DNA from: Brucellaceae bacterium
GTDB taxonomy: Bacteria > Pseudomonadota > Alphaproteobacteria > Rhizobiales > Rhizobiaceae
Assembly: GCA_020637775.1 (NCBI GenBank)
Contig: JACKJV010000001.1
Coordinates: forward strand, 186,001 to 250,000
Direction: 5' to 3'
Length of the DNA stretch: 64,000 bases
The translations under genes were made by a program, and so were the position numbers. The notes under the pieces are model-generated. The model was not told the DNA's origin and searched no databases. It worked only from the letters and a program-made list of their open reading frames with translations. How positions within the stretch are numbered: position 1 is the first letter of the stretch; each line of letters begins with the position of its first letter. Shown here one piece after another: positions 53,564-61,343 of the stretch.

Positions 53564-53690
53564 GCGCCATGGACGTGATTTCGGACGAAGGCACAGGATG
53601 AAAGGGTAAAAATGACAAGACATCCGCGAAAACTTGAGTCAGGATTGTTCTTTCATGACAGTCGGAACGCCAGGAACGGACGGAAGAGGG

Positions 53691-54119
53691 ATGTTGCCAC
53701 GGGTGAAAGCCGGATTTGAGCTCGACAGACGACTGGAAGCCGACACGCATCCGATCCTGTGGCTGGGCCTTTGCGAATTGCGTCTGATGAATGACAGCCG
53801 CTGGCCCTGGCTGATCCTCATTCCGCAACGGCCGGACATCCACGAATTGCACGAGCTGACGCCGCTGGACCAGGCCATGCTGACCTTCGAGACCAATCTC
53901 GTGGCCGGCGCACTCAAGGACATCACCGGCTGCGACAAGATCAATGCCGGGGCGCTTGGCAATATCGTGAGGCAACTCCACTGGCATATCGTGGCCCGCA
54001 ACGAGGGCGACGCGAACTGGCCCGGCCCGGTCTGGGGCCATGGCGAACGCCAGCCGTGGCGAAAGGAAGATCGCCACCAGTTCGTTTCACGGCTGAAAGA
54101 AGCCGTCTCGGCGGCCTGA
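53691..54119 (+). CDS. HIT family protein with degenerate histidine triad
   Basis: HIT-fold protein of 142 residues (154 if the ATG at 53655 is used; both have weak ribosome sites). Seen: FELDRRLEADTHPILWLG, WPWLILIPQRPDIHELHEL, NIVRQLHWHIVAR. The usual HxHxHxx triad is here Q-L-H-W-H, so the first His is Gln; the last, nucleophilic His is retained. Nucleotide hydrolase or transferase activity is therefore possible but not certain. Divergent from ffs and followed by nudC 53 bp later. Confidence 0.82.
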   Translation: MLPRVKAGFELDRRLEADTHPILWLGLCELRLMNDSRWPWLILIPQRPDIHELHELTPLDQAMLTFETNLVAGALKDITGCDKINAGALGNIVRQLHWHIVARNEGDANWPGPVWGHGERQPWRKEDRHQFVSRLKEAVSAA

Positions 54120-54172
54120 TCGCATCCACATGACGCACGGGCCGCTGCGCCCTTCCCGAAGGATACCCAAAC

Positions 54173-55120
54173 ATGCCCTTTCCGTTTTTCGACGCGCCAG
54201 CCGAAGAACCGTCCATGCGCGTCGGCTTCGCCGGCAACCGGCTCGACCGGCAGTCGGAGCACCGCTCCGAAGATTGCGTGGAGAAGGCGCTCGACGACCC
54301 CTCCGCCCGGCTGTTCGTCGCCCGCGCAGGACGGCTCTACATGACCGCGGAAGGGGAAGGCCTTCGCGGCCTGCACGATGTGGGCGGGGCGCAGGGCCTG
54401 GGTGCCCGGCTCGGACAGGCCATCCTGCTGGGATATGACGAGGGACACCCGGTGCTGGCCGCGCCGTCATCACTCGATCCGGACTCACTTCCCGCTTCGG
54501 TCAAGGCCATCGACTACCGCTCGCTCTACATGCAGCAATTGCTGACCCGGGAAACGGAAGCCGCGCTGGCCCAGGGCGCGGCTTTGCTGGCCTGGCACGC
54601 GGCCAACCGGTTCTGCGGCCGGTGCGGCGAGAAGACCGCCATGGGCGGCGGCGGCGTCAAGCGCGTCTGCCCGGGATGCAAGGCGGAGGTGTTTCCGCGC
54701 ACCGATCCGGTGGCGATCATGCTCGCCCTCGATGGCGAGCGGTGCGTTCTTGGGCGCAGCCCGCATTTCCCGCCCGGCATGTATTCATGCCTGGCCGGGT
54801 TCATCGAGCCGGGCGAGAGCATCGAGGAGGCGGTGCGCCGCGAGACGCTGGAGGAATCGGGAATTTCGATCGGCCGCGTGGCCTATCACGCCAGCCAGCC
54901 CTGGCCGTTTCCCCATTCGCTGATGATCGGCTGCTATGGCGAGGCCACGAGCTTCGAGATCGATCCCGACAGAACCGAACTGGAGGATTGCCGGTGGTTC
55001 TCGCGCGACGAGGTGCGCGAGATGCTGAAGCGGGCGCCGGGCAACCCGGACCTGCCGGCCATTCCGCCCTCACGCGCCATCGCCCACCGGCTGATTTCCG
55101 ACTGGGTGGCGGCCGGCTGA
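54173..55120 (+). CDS. nudC: NAD(+) diphosphatase / RNA decapping hydrolase NudC
   Basis: Nudix enzyme of 315 residues that cleaves NADH or removes NAD caps from RNA. Seen: C4 zinc ribbon C148/C151/C166/C169 (CGRC ... CPGC), Nudix box starting at G209 (GFIEPGESIEEAVRRETLEE), and the NudC-specific SQPWPFPHSLM at 241-251. The length is slightly above that of the E. coli enzyme because of a longer N-terminal domain. The start MPFPFFDAPAEE is preceded by GAAGGA. Confidence 0.95.
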   Translation: MPFPFFDAPAEEPSMRVGFAGNRLDRQSEHRSEDCVEKALDDPSARLFVARAGRLYMTAEGEGLRGLHDVGGAQGLGARLGQAILLGYDEGHPVLAAPSSLDPDSLPASVKAIDYRSLYMQQLLTRETEAALAQGAALLAWHAANRFCGRCGEKTAMGGGGVKRVCPGCKAEVFPRTDPVAIMLALDGERCVLGRSPHFPPGMYSCLAGFIEPGESIEEAVRRETLEESGISIGRVAYHASQPWPFPHSLMIGCYGEATSFEIDPDRTELEDCRWFSRDEVREMLKRAPGNPDLPAIPPSRAIAHRLISDWVAAG

Positions 55121-55130
55121 CAGGGCCGCT

Positions 55131-55934
55131 TCATGCCGACGGCATGTCGACCTCACGCCATGCGGCCTCGGCAAAGCTGTAGAGACAGAACAGGATCAGC
55201 CCGACGCCCAGGCCGGCCAGAACGGGGCCGCCCCAGGGCAGGCTGCCAGTCCACGAAAGCACGGTCTCGGTGTCGGGGATCGAGGCGGAGCCATAGTCGA
55301 GCCGGCGCGCCCAGAGCAGAAAGGCAATGGTTGCGAAGACGGCGCCGCGCGCGGTCAATCCGCCAATGGCAACCAGGTCAACCAAATTGCTGTAGCGCGG
55401 CGGCGGATGCACGTATTTCGCATGGCCTGCGGTGACCGCCTTCCAGACATGCGCGACGGCAATCCCGGCGAAGACAAGCGACAGAATGATCGTTCCGCCC
55501 CAGGAACCGGTGAGGGCGACCAACCAGGCGACGGCCGGGTTGCGGTCGCCTTCCCCCGATCCCGCTTCCGCCAGACCGGCCAGACCCAGCGCAGAGAGCG
55601 CCAGCGCACCATAGCTGAGCGCACTGGCAAACAGGCCGGCGCGAACCACGAGCCCGCGCCATGCCAGGCCCAGATCATCGGCATCGAGCACCGATTGCAT
55701 CAGCCGCCAGCCGGCATGCGACATCAGCCCGGCAGCCAGGACAAGCAGAAGAAGGGGACCGGCGCTCCCGGTCATCAGCGTGAGCAAGGCGCCACGGGTT
55801 CCGGTTTCCTCGGCCGCGCCGAAGGAGGCCAGCAGCGCAAGGCCGCCGATCAGGAGATAGACCACGCCCCGGGACGCATAGCCCCAGCGGGCGAGGAGCC
55901 GCAGCCATTTGCGCGGTTTCGGCCGAGCCATCAT
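55131..55934 (-). CDS. DUF1206 membrane protein
   Basis: Integral membrane protein of 267 residues with six hydrophobic helices forming three two-helix DUF1206 repeats; each repeat carries a variant of the motif GYASRGVVYLLIGGLAL / RAGLFASALSYGALAL / LTARGAVFATIAFLL. Function not established. The start (ATG 55934 or 55931) is five bases after the PAP2 gene stop, so they are co-transcribed. Convergent with nudC. Confidence 0.88.
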   Translation of the reverse strand: MMARPKPRKWLRLLARWGYASRGVVYLLIGGLALLASFGAAEETGTRGALLTLMTGSAGPLLLLVLAAGLMSHAGWRLMQSVLDADDLGLAWRGLVVRAGLFASALSYGALALSALGLAGLAEAGSGEGDRNPAVAWLVALTGSWGGTIILSLVFAGIAVAHVWKAVTAGHAKYVHPPPRYSNLVDLVAIGGLTARGAVFATIAFLLWARRLDYGSASIPDTETVLSWTGSLPWGGPVLAGLGVGLILFCLYSFAEAAWREVDMPSA

Positions 55935-55938
55935 GGCG

Positions 55939-56628
55939 TCACCCCACCCGTCCGCCAGCCTGCCGGCGTCGTGCCTCGCGCATGCCGGCGATGCCGAAGA
56001 CAACGCACAGCCAGGCAAAGCCCAAGGCCCACCCGGCCAGGACATCGCTGGGCCAATGCACACCGAGATAGATGCGGCTGAGGCCGACAAGGGCGGCCAG
56101 CAGCAGCGACACGGCGACAAGATAGATGCGCACGGCACGGACCGGAACACGGGCAGCCAGCACCAGCGCCAGCGTGAGCCAGGTGGCAAGCGATACGGTG
56201 GCATGGGAACTGGGGAAACTCACGGCCACGATGGTGGGGTCGAGATGGGCGACAATATCGGGTCGCGGCCGCGCGAAGACCTGTTTCAGCCCCGAACTGA
56301 GAACCGATGCCCCGGAAACCGAAGCGGCCACGAGGGTGGCTGAAGTCCGGTCCTCCATGATGACGAGGACCACGATGACATTGAGGACCGCGAAGACGAT
56401 GACGGGATATCCGCCCAGCACGGTCATGGAGCGGACGGTGTCCTCGAACCAGGCCGGGCCGAGCGCATCGGTCAGATCATCGGCCGAGCGCAGGCTTTCC
56501 AGGACCAGGATATCGAGGCCGGCGGTGAGATCCAGTTCGACCAGCACGGCAAGGATGCAGAACAGGGTGGCGCCGGCAACGAAACCGGTGCTCCAGAATG
56601 CCCTCCGGCCGGCAAGCCGTCCATCCAT
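55939..56628 (-). CDS. PAP2 family phosphatase
   Basis: Membrane phosphatase of about 229 residues with six helices. All three catalytic motifs are intact: KQVFARPRP (motif 1), SFPSSHA (motif 2) and SRIYLGVHWPSD (motif 3). Such enzymes dephosphorylate undecaprenyl diphosphate, phosphatidate or related lipids at the periplasmic face. Start uncertain: ATG 56628 has GGAG six bases upstream; ATGs at 56640 and 56667 are in frame. It lies just downstream of pheA on the same strand. Confidence 0.88.
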   Translation of the reverse strand: MDGRLAGRRAFWSTGFVAGATLFCILAVLVELDLTAGLDILVLESLRSADDLTDALGPAWFEDTVRSMTVLGGYPVIVFAVLNVIVVLVIMEDRTSATLVAASVSGASVLSSGLKQVFARPRPDIVAHLDPTIVAVSFPSSHATVSLATWLTLALVLAARVPVRAVRIYLVAVSLLLAALVGLSRIYLGVHWPSDVLAGWALGFAWLCVVFGIAGMREARRRQAGGRVG

Positions 56629-56683
56629 CGCGTGCTCCATGGATGATGAACGGCGCGGCCTGCGCATGGTTCCTGCCGATGCC

Positions 56684-57556
56684 TCAGCGTCCGTCCGCTT
56701 CTTCCGCCTGGGTGGCGCGGAAGGGATGGGCCTCATAGACACCGAGCACGCGGACATCGCGGGAGAAGAAGGCCAGTTCCTCAAGCGCCAGCTTGACGTT
56801 GGCGTCATCGGGATGGCCCTCGATGTCGGCATAGAACTGGGTGGCGAAGAACTTGCCGCCGGTCTGGTAGCTTTCCAGCTTGGTCATGTTGACGCCGTTG
56901 GTGGCGAAACCGCCCATGGCCTTGTAGAGCGCGGCGGGAATGTTGCGCACCCGGAAGACGAAGGTGGTCATCATCGCCTCGTCGCCGACGCGCGCCGGTA
57001 TCACCTTGTCGCGTGACAGAACGACAAAGCGGGTGACGTTGTTCTCCTGGTCCTCGACATCGGATGCAATGATCTTCAGGCCGTAGAGATCGGCCGCCAG
57101 GCGCGGCGCGAGCGCGGCCTGCGCCTTGTCGCCCAGATCGCGCACGAGACGGGCAGCGCCTGCAGTATCGCCCGCCACGAGCGGTTTCCAGCGATGCTTG
57201 CGGATGATCTTGCGGCACTGGCCGAGCGCATGGATGTGGCTGTGCACGGCCTTGATGTCGGCGATGTCGGCATCCGGCAGCACCATGAGCTGGAAGTGGA
57301 TCGGCAGGAAATACTCGCCGACGACATGCAGCCGGCTTTCAGGCAGAAGATGATGGATGTCCGCGACGCGCCCCGCGATCGTGTTCTCGATCGGGATCAT
57401 GGCGAGATCGGCCTTGCCGCTTTCCACGGCCACGAAGGCATCCTCGAAGGTGGGGCACGGCATGGGCTCCATGGCGGGGAACATGTCGCGGCAGGCGGTA
57501 TCCGAGTTCGCGCCGGGTTCGCCCTGGAAGGCGATGTTGTTTGTCTTGGCGGCCAT
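56684..57556 (-). CDS. pheA: Prephenate dehydratase
   Basis: Enzyme of 290 residues making phenylpyruvate for phenylalanine synthesis. Catalytic domain at about 1-180 (IAFQGEPGANSD, MIPIENTIAGRVADIHHLL, AARLV); ACT domain at about 195-280 with the allosteric motif LESYQTGGKFFATQFYADIEGH. It lacks a chorismate mutase domain, as is usual in alphaproteobacteria. Eleven bases downstream of kdsB, so probably co-transcribed. Confidence 0.96.
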   Translation of the reverse strand: MAAKTNNIAFQGEPGANSDTACRDMFPAMEPMPCPTFEDAFVAVESGKADLAMIPIENTIAGRVADIHHLLPESRLHVVGEYFLPIHFQLMVLPDADIADIKAVHSHIHALGQCRKIIRKHRWKPLVAGDTAGAARLVRDLGDKAQAALAPRLAADLYGLKIIASDVEDQENNVTRFVVLSRDKVIPARVGDEAMMTTFVFRVRNIPAALYKAMGGFATNGVNMTKLESYQTGGKFFATQFYADIEGHPDDANVKLALEELAFFSRDVRVLGVYEAHPFRATQAEEADGR

Positions 57557-57567
57557 GGTGTCTTCCT

Positions 57568-58293
57568 TCAGCCCAGCATCCGGCGGGCGCGTTCGAGATC
57601 CTCGGGCGTATCCACGCCCAAAGGCACGGTGTCAACGATTTCGGCGTCAATGCGCATGCCCGCCTCCAGCGCACGCAACTGCTCAAGCCTCTCGCGCTGT
57701 TCAAGAACCGAAGCGGCAAGCGAGACGAAGCGCGCCAAGGCCGCACGGCGGTAGGCGTAAAGACCGATATGGTGGTAGAGCGGTCCCTCGCCCCAGGGCG
57801 CGGTGGCGCGGGTGAAATAAAGCGCGCGCAATCGTGTCGGCGAGACCGGCGTGCCGACCACCTTGACCACATTGGGATTGCCGCGCTCTTCCGCCCGCGT
57901 GATTTCCGCGGTGAGCGTGGCGATGTCCACCGCCGCATCGTCCAGCGGCTTCAGCGCGGCGCGCACGGTTTGCGGATCGATCGTGGGAAGGTCGCCCTGG
58001 AGATTGACGACGACGTCATGCCCCCCTTGCGGGTCGAGCGTTTGCAGCGCCTCGAAAATGCGGTCCGAGCCGGACTGGTGATGCATGCCGGTCATCACCG
58101 CCTCGAAGCCTGCATCGCGCACGCCCTCGAAGACATCGGCACTGTCGGTCGCCACCACGACACGGCCGCAATCGGCCTCGGCGGCCCGCCTGGCGACCTG
58201 GACGATCATCGGAGCGCCAGCGATATCGGCAAGCGGTTTGCCCGGCAGGCGCGTGGAGGCCATGCGGGCGGGAATCAGGACAATGGGGTTCAT
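57568..58293 (-). CDS. kdsB: 3-deoxy-manno-octulosonate cytidylyltransferase
   Basis: CMP-Kdo synthetase of 242 residues, activating Kdo for lipid A core synthesis. Seen: [20 protein letters not shown] with the nucleotide-binding Arg/Lys, [27 protein letters not shown] and [13 protein letters not shown]. The ATG at 58293 starts [10 protein letters not shown]; an in-frame upstream start is unlikely. Its presence shows that the host makes lipopolysaccharide. Confidence 0.96.
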   Translation of the reverse strand: MNPIVLIPARMASTRLPGKPLADIAGAPMIVQVARRAAEADCGRVVVATDSADVFEGVRDAGFEAVMTGMHHQSGSDRIFEALQTLDPQGGHDVVVNLQGDLPTIDPQTVRAALKPLDDAAVDIATLTAEITRAEERGNPNVVKVVGTPVSPTRLRALYFTRATAPWGEGPLYHHIGLYAYRRAALARFVSLAASVLEQRERLEQLRALEAGMRIDAEIVDTVPLGVDTPEDLERARRMLG

Positions 58294-58492
58294 GAAGGCG
58301 TCACCCGCGAAAAGTGGCAAAAAGTCTCAGTGGGAGGCTCTTTATATGTGTTGCAACGAAGGTGCAAAAGACATAGGTTCCGCGCGACCAAAAACCGGCC
58401 CGCCGGTCGAGGGATAGGTGTGCCCGCACGTCATGGTGAATTCCGCGGCAGGAGGGCAATGCGGCGGGAAAGCATGCAGGAGCCTCTGGGAC

Positions 58493-59158
58493 ATGGACTC
58501 GTTTGAACTCAACAAATTCATCGGCGCGACGCTGGGCACCGTTTTCGTGGTGTTCTCGCTGGCCATCGCCTCGGATGCGATCTTCGCGACTCACGCGCCG
58601 GAAACGCCGGGTTTCGCGATCGAGGTTGCCGAAGGCGCCGGCGGCGCAGCGCCCGAAGCCCCGGCCGATACCGGACCGGAACCGGTTGCACCGCTGCTGG
58701 CGAGCGCGGACACGGGCGCTGGCGAAAGCGTGTTCAAGAAGTGCGCAGCCTGCCACACCGTGGAACAGGGCGGCGCCAACAAGGTCGGCCCGAATCTGTG
58801 GGACATCGTCGGCCGCCCGGTGGCCAGCCATGAGGGCTTCTCCTATTCAGCCGCCATGCAGGAATATTCCCAGGGCCAGTCGGTCAACTGGGAATACAAG
58901 AACCTCAACGCCTTTCTGGCCGCGCCGAAGAAGTATATCAGCGGCACCGCAATGGGCTTTGCCGGCCTGAAGAAGGTGGAGGACCGCGCCAACCTGATCG
59001 CCTGGCTGCGCGAGCAGGCCGACAACCCGCTGCCGCTTCCCGCCGAGGGTGACGCCGCAGCGGCCGAAGGTGACGCCGCAGCAGCTCCGGCCGAAGGCGA
59101 AACCGCAGCCGCGCCGGCGGAGGGCGAAGCAGCCCAGACCGAAGGTCAGGCCCAGTAA
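58493..59158 (+). CDS. Membrane-anchored class I cytochrome c with Ala/Glu-rich tail
   Basis: Protein of 221 residues (CycM/c552-like): an N-terminal uncleaved helix at about 8-30, an Ala/Pro/Glu linker, then a c-type heme domain with CAACH (C84, C87, H88) and distal Met in GTAMGFAG. A final segment of about 35 residues is a low-complexity repeat of AEGD/AEGE units with alanine. Such cytochromes pass electrons from the bc1 complex to cytochrome oxidase in rhizobia. AGGAG lies ten bases before the ATG. Divergent from kdsB over a 199-bp space and followed by a clear terminator. Confidence 0.92.
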   Translation: MDSFELNKFIGATLGTVFVVFSLAIASDAIFATHAPETPGFAIEVAEGAGGAAPEAPADTGPEPVAPLLASADTGAGESVFKKCAACHTVEQGGANKVGPNLWDIVGRPVASHEGFSYSAAMQEYSQGQSVNWEYKNLNAFLAAPKKYISGTAMGFAGLKKVEDRANLIAWLREQADNPLPLPAEGDAAAAEGDAAAAPAEGETAAAPAEGEAAQTEGQAQ

Positions 59159-59181
59159 GCCTGTCTCACGACGATTTGAAG

Positions 59182-59209
59182 AAAGCCGGCCTTCGCGCCG
59201 GCTTTTTTT
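59182..59209 (+). terminator. Rho-independent terminator after the cytochrome c gene
   Basis: AAAGCCGGC (59182-59190) pairs with GCCGGCTTT (59197-59205) across a six-base loop and runs into seven Ts. The remaining 200 bases up to the next gene at 59411 show nothing else that I can identify. Confidence 0.85.
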
Positions 59210-59410
59210 AATGCTCCTGTCATGTTGCTGGCCGCCAGCGCCCTTTCATTCGCCACAAAAAGCCATAGGTTACAAATCGTGAGCGGCACGGCTCGCAGCG
59301 GTGCCGCCTGGCCGGTTCGTAGCGTTTGCCTGGTCGCGATCTGCACGCGCAACCGGTTTCCACTTTCGCCGGACCTGCTCTGGCCATGGCATGAAAGGAC
59401 ACTCTCAACG

Positions 59411-61339
59411 ATGGCGCTTCCCGATCTCGTCCTGACCCGTCGAAGCCTTCTCCTTTCCGCGGCCCTGTCGCCATTGGTGTTCGGCCGGGCGGCAGCCGTG
59501 GAAGTTCCCATCGAAAACCCGTCACTGCCCGATGCCACGGCGCGCGAGGCCGAGGCCTGGCACCATGCAACGTCGTTGACCGGAACGCCCCGCTATCCTG
59601 CCGGCTTTGCCCATTTCGACTACGTCAACCCGGATGCACCCAAGGGCGGGCGGGCGCGGCTGGCCTCGCTCGGGTCCTTCGACAGTTTCAATCCCGTTCC
59701 GCCGAAGGGCGAGGTGGCCACAGGTCTCGGACTTGTGTTCGAGACATTGATGACGACCAGCCTGGACGAGCTGAACATCTCGGCCGAATATGGACTGCTG
59801 GCCGAAGCCATCCGCTATCCGGCCGATTTCTCCTGGGTTTCCTTCCGCATGAATCCGAAGGCGCGCTGGCATGACGGCGAGCCGGTGACGGCGGAAGACG
59901 CGATCTGGAGTTTCGAGAAACAGGTGGAATTGAACCCGCAGGTCCGCTTCTACTACCGCAACGTGGTGGGGGCGCAGAAGACCGGCGACAACGAGGTGAC
60001 CTTCTTCTTCAATGTGAGCGGCAACCGCGAATTGCCGCACATCATGGGCCAGCTCATGGTGGTCGCGAAACACTGGTGGGAGGGTACAGGGCCGGACGGA
60101 ACCGCCCGCGACATTTCACGCAGCACGATCGAGCCGCCGCTTGGTTCCGGTCCCTACCGGATCGGCCGGGTGGATCCGGGACGCTCGGTCACCTTCGAGC
60201 GCGTCGAGGACTATTGGGGCGCCGATATCCCCACCAATGTCGGCCAGAACAATTTCGACGCGGTGGAATACGAGTACTACCGGGACGGCGCGGTCATCGT
60301 GGAGGCGCTGAAGGCGGACGCCTATGACTTCCGGCTGGAGAATTCCGCCAAGAACTGGGTGACGGCCTATGATCCTTCGATCTTTCCCGGCCGCGCGGCC
60401 GGCCATGTGAAGCTGCTCGCCTATCCCGACAGGGCGTCGGGGTCGATGCAGGCTTTCGTGCCGAACCAGCGCCGGAAGCAGTTCCAGGACTGGCGGGTGC
60501 GGCGCGCGCTGAATTATGCCTTCGACTTCGAAACCACGAACCGGACGGTTCTTTTCGATCTCTACCTGCGCAATGACAGCTATTTCGCCGGCACCGAACT
60601 GGCCTCCAGCGGGCTTCCGGAGGGCCGGGAACTGGAAATCCTCGAAAAGTACCGCGACCTGCTGCCCGAAACCGTCTTCACCGAGCCCTATGTCAATCCG
60701 GAGGCCGGCAGCGACGCAAAGCTGCGCGCCAACCTGCGCGAAGCGGTGCGCCTGCTGCGCGAGGCCGGCTACGAATTGCGGGATCGCAAGATGGTTCATT
60801 CCGAAACCGGCGCGCCCTTCACCTTCGAAATCCTCGACATTTCCGGGCGCGATTTCGGTAAGATCGTGCTGCCTTATGTGGAAAACCTGCGCAAGATCGG
60901 CATCGAGGCCACCTATCGGGAAATCGAAACCTCGGCCTTCATCAACCGGTGGCGCAGTTTCGACTATGACATGATCATATCGAACTGGGGGCAGAGCCTT
61001 TCGCCGGGCAACGAGCAACGCAACTACTGGGGTTCTGAATCGAAGGACCGGACCGGTTCGCGCAATTATGCCGGCATTGCCGACGAGGGGATCGACCGGC
61101 TGATCGACGAGATCATCTTCTCCAGGAACCGCGACGACCTGGTGGCCGCCACGCGGGCGCTGGACCGGGCGCTGCTGCACCATCACTACGTCGTGCCGCA
61201 ATGGTATTACCCGTTCGACAGGATCGTCTACTGGGACCGTTTCGGCCATCCCGATCCGCTGCCGGAATACAATCACGGCTTCCCGACCGTCTGGTGGTGG
61301 GACGAGGAAAAGGCTGCACGCACCGGCAAGCAGGGCTGA
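59411..61339 (+). CDS. yejA: YejA-like extracellular solute-binding protein 1
   Basis: Family 5 periplasmic binding protein of 642 residues for peptides/microcin C-type transport. The N-terminus LTRRSLLLSAALSPLVFGRAAA is a twin-arginine signal. YejA markers: GFAHFDYVNPDAPKGGRARLASLGSFDSFNP and, at the C-terminus, QWYYPFDRIVYWDRFGHPDPLPEYNHGFPTVWWWDEEKA. The ATG at 59411 follows AAGGA; longer in-frame sequence upstream is not signal-like. Four bases separate it from a second paralogous binding protein gene and the yejB gene follows, so one ABC transporter has two receptors. Confidence 0.92.
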   Translation: MALPDLVLTRRSLLLSAALSPLVFGRAAAVEVPIENPSLPDATAREAEAWHHATSLTGTPRYPAGFAHFDYVNPDAPKGGRARLASLGSFDSFNPVPPKGEVATGLGLVFETLMTTSLDELNISAEYGLLAEAIRYPADFSWVSFRMNPKARWHDGEPVTAEDAIWSFEKQVELNPQVRFYYRNVVGAQKTGDNEVTFFFNVSGNRELPHIMGQLMVVAKHWWEGTGPDGTARDISRSTIEPPLGSGPYRIGRVDPGRSVTFERVEDYWGADIPTNVGQNNFDAVEYEYYRDGAVIVEALKADAYDFRLENSAKNWVTAYDPSIFPGRAAGHVKLLAYPDRASGSMQAFVPNQRRKQFQDWRVRRALNYAFDFETTNRTVLFDLYLRNDSYFAGTELASSGLPEGRELEILEKYRDLLPETVFTEPYVNPEAGSDAKLRANLREAVRLLREAGYELRDRKMVHSETGAPFTFEILDISGRDFGKIVLPYVENLRKIGIEATYREIETSAFINRWRSFDYDMIISNWGQSLSPGNEQRNYWGSESKDRTGSRNYAGIADEGIDRLIDEIIFSRNRDDLVAATRALDRALLHHHYVVPQWYYPFDRIVYWDRFGHPDPLPEYNHGFPTVWWWDEEKAARTGKQG

Positions 61340-61343
61340 CCCC

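Noticed and set aside
53345..53623. N-terminal extension of the dnaX frame
   Set aside because: It crosses the SRP RNA gene, and DnaX homologs begin at the RVLARKYRP region close to the chosen ATG.
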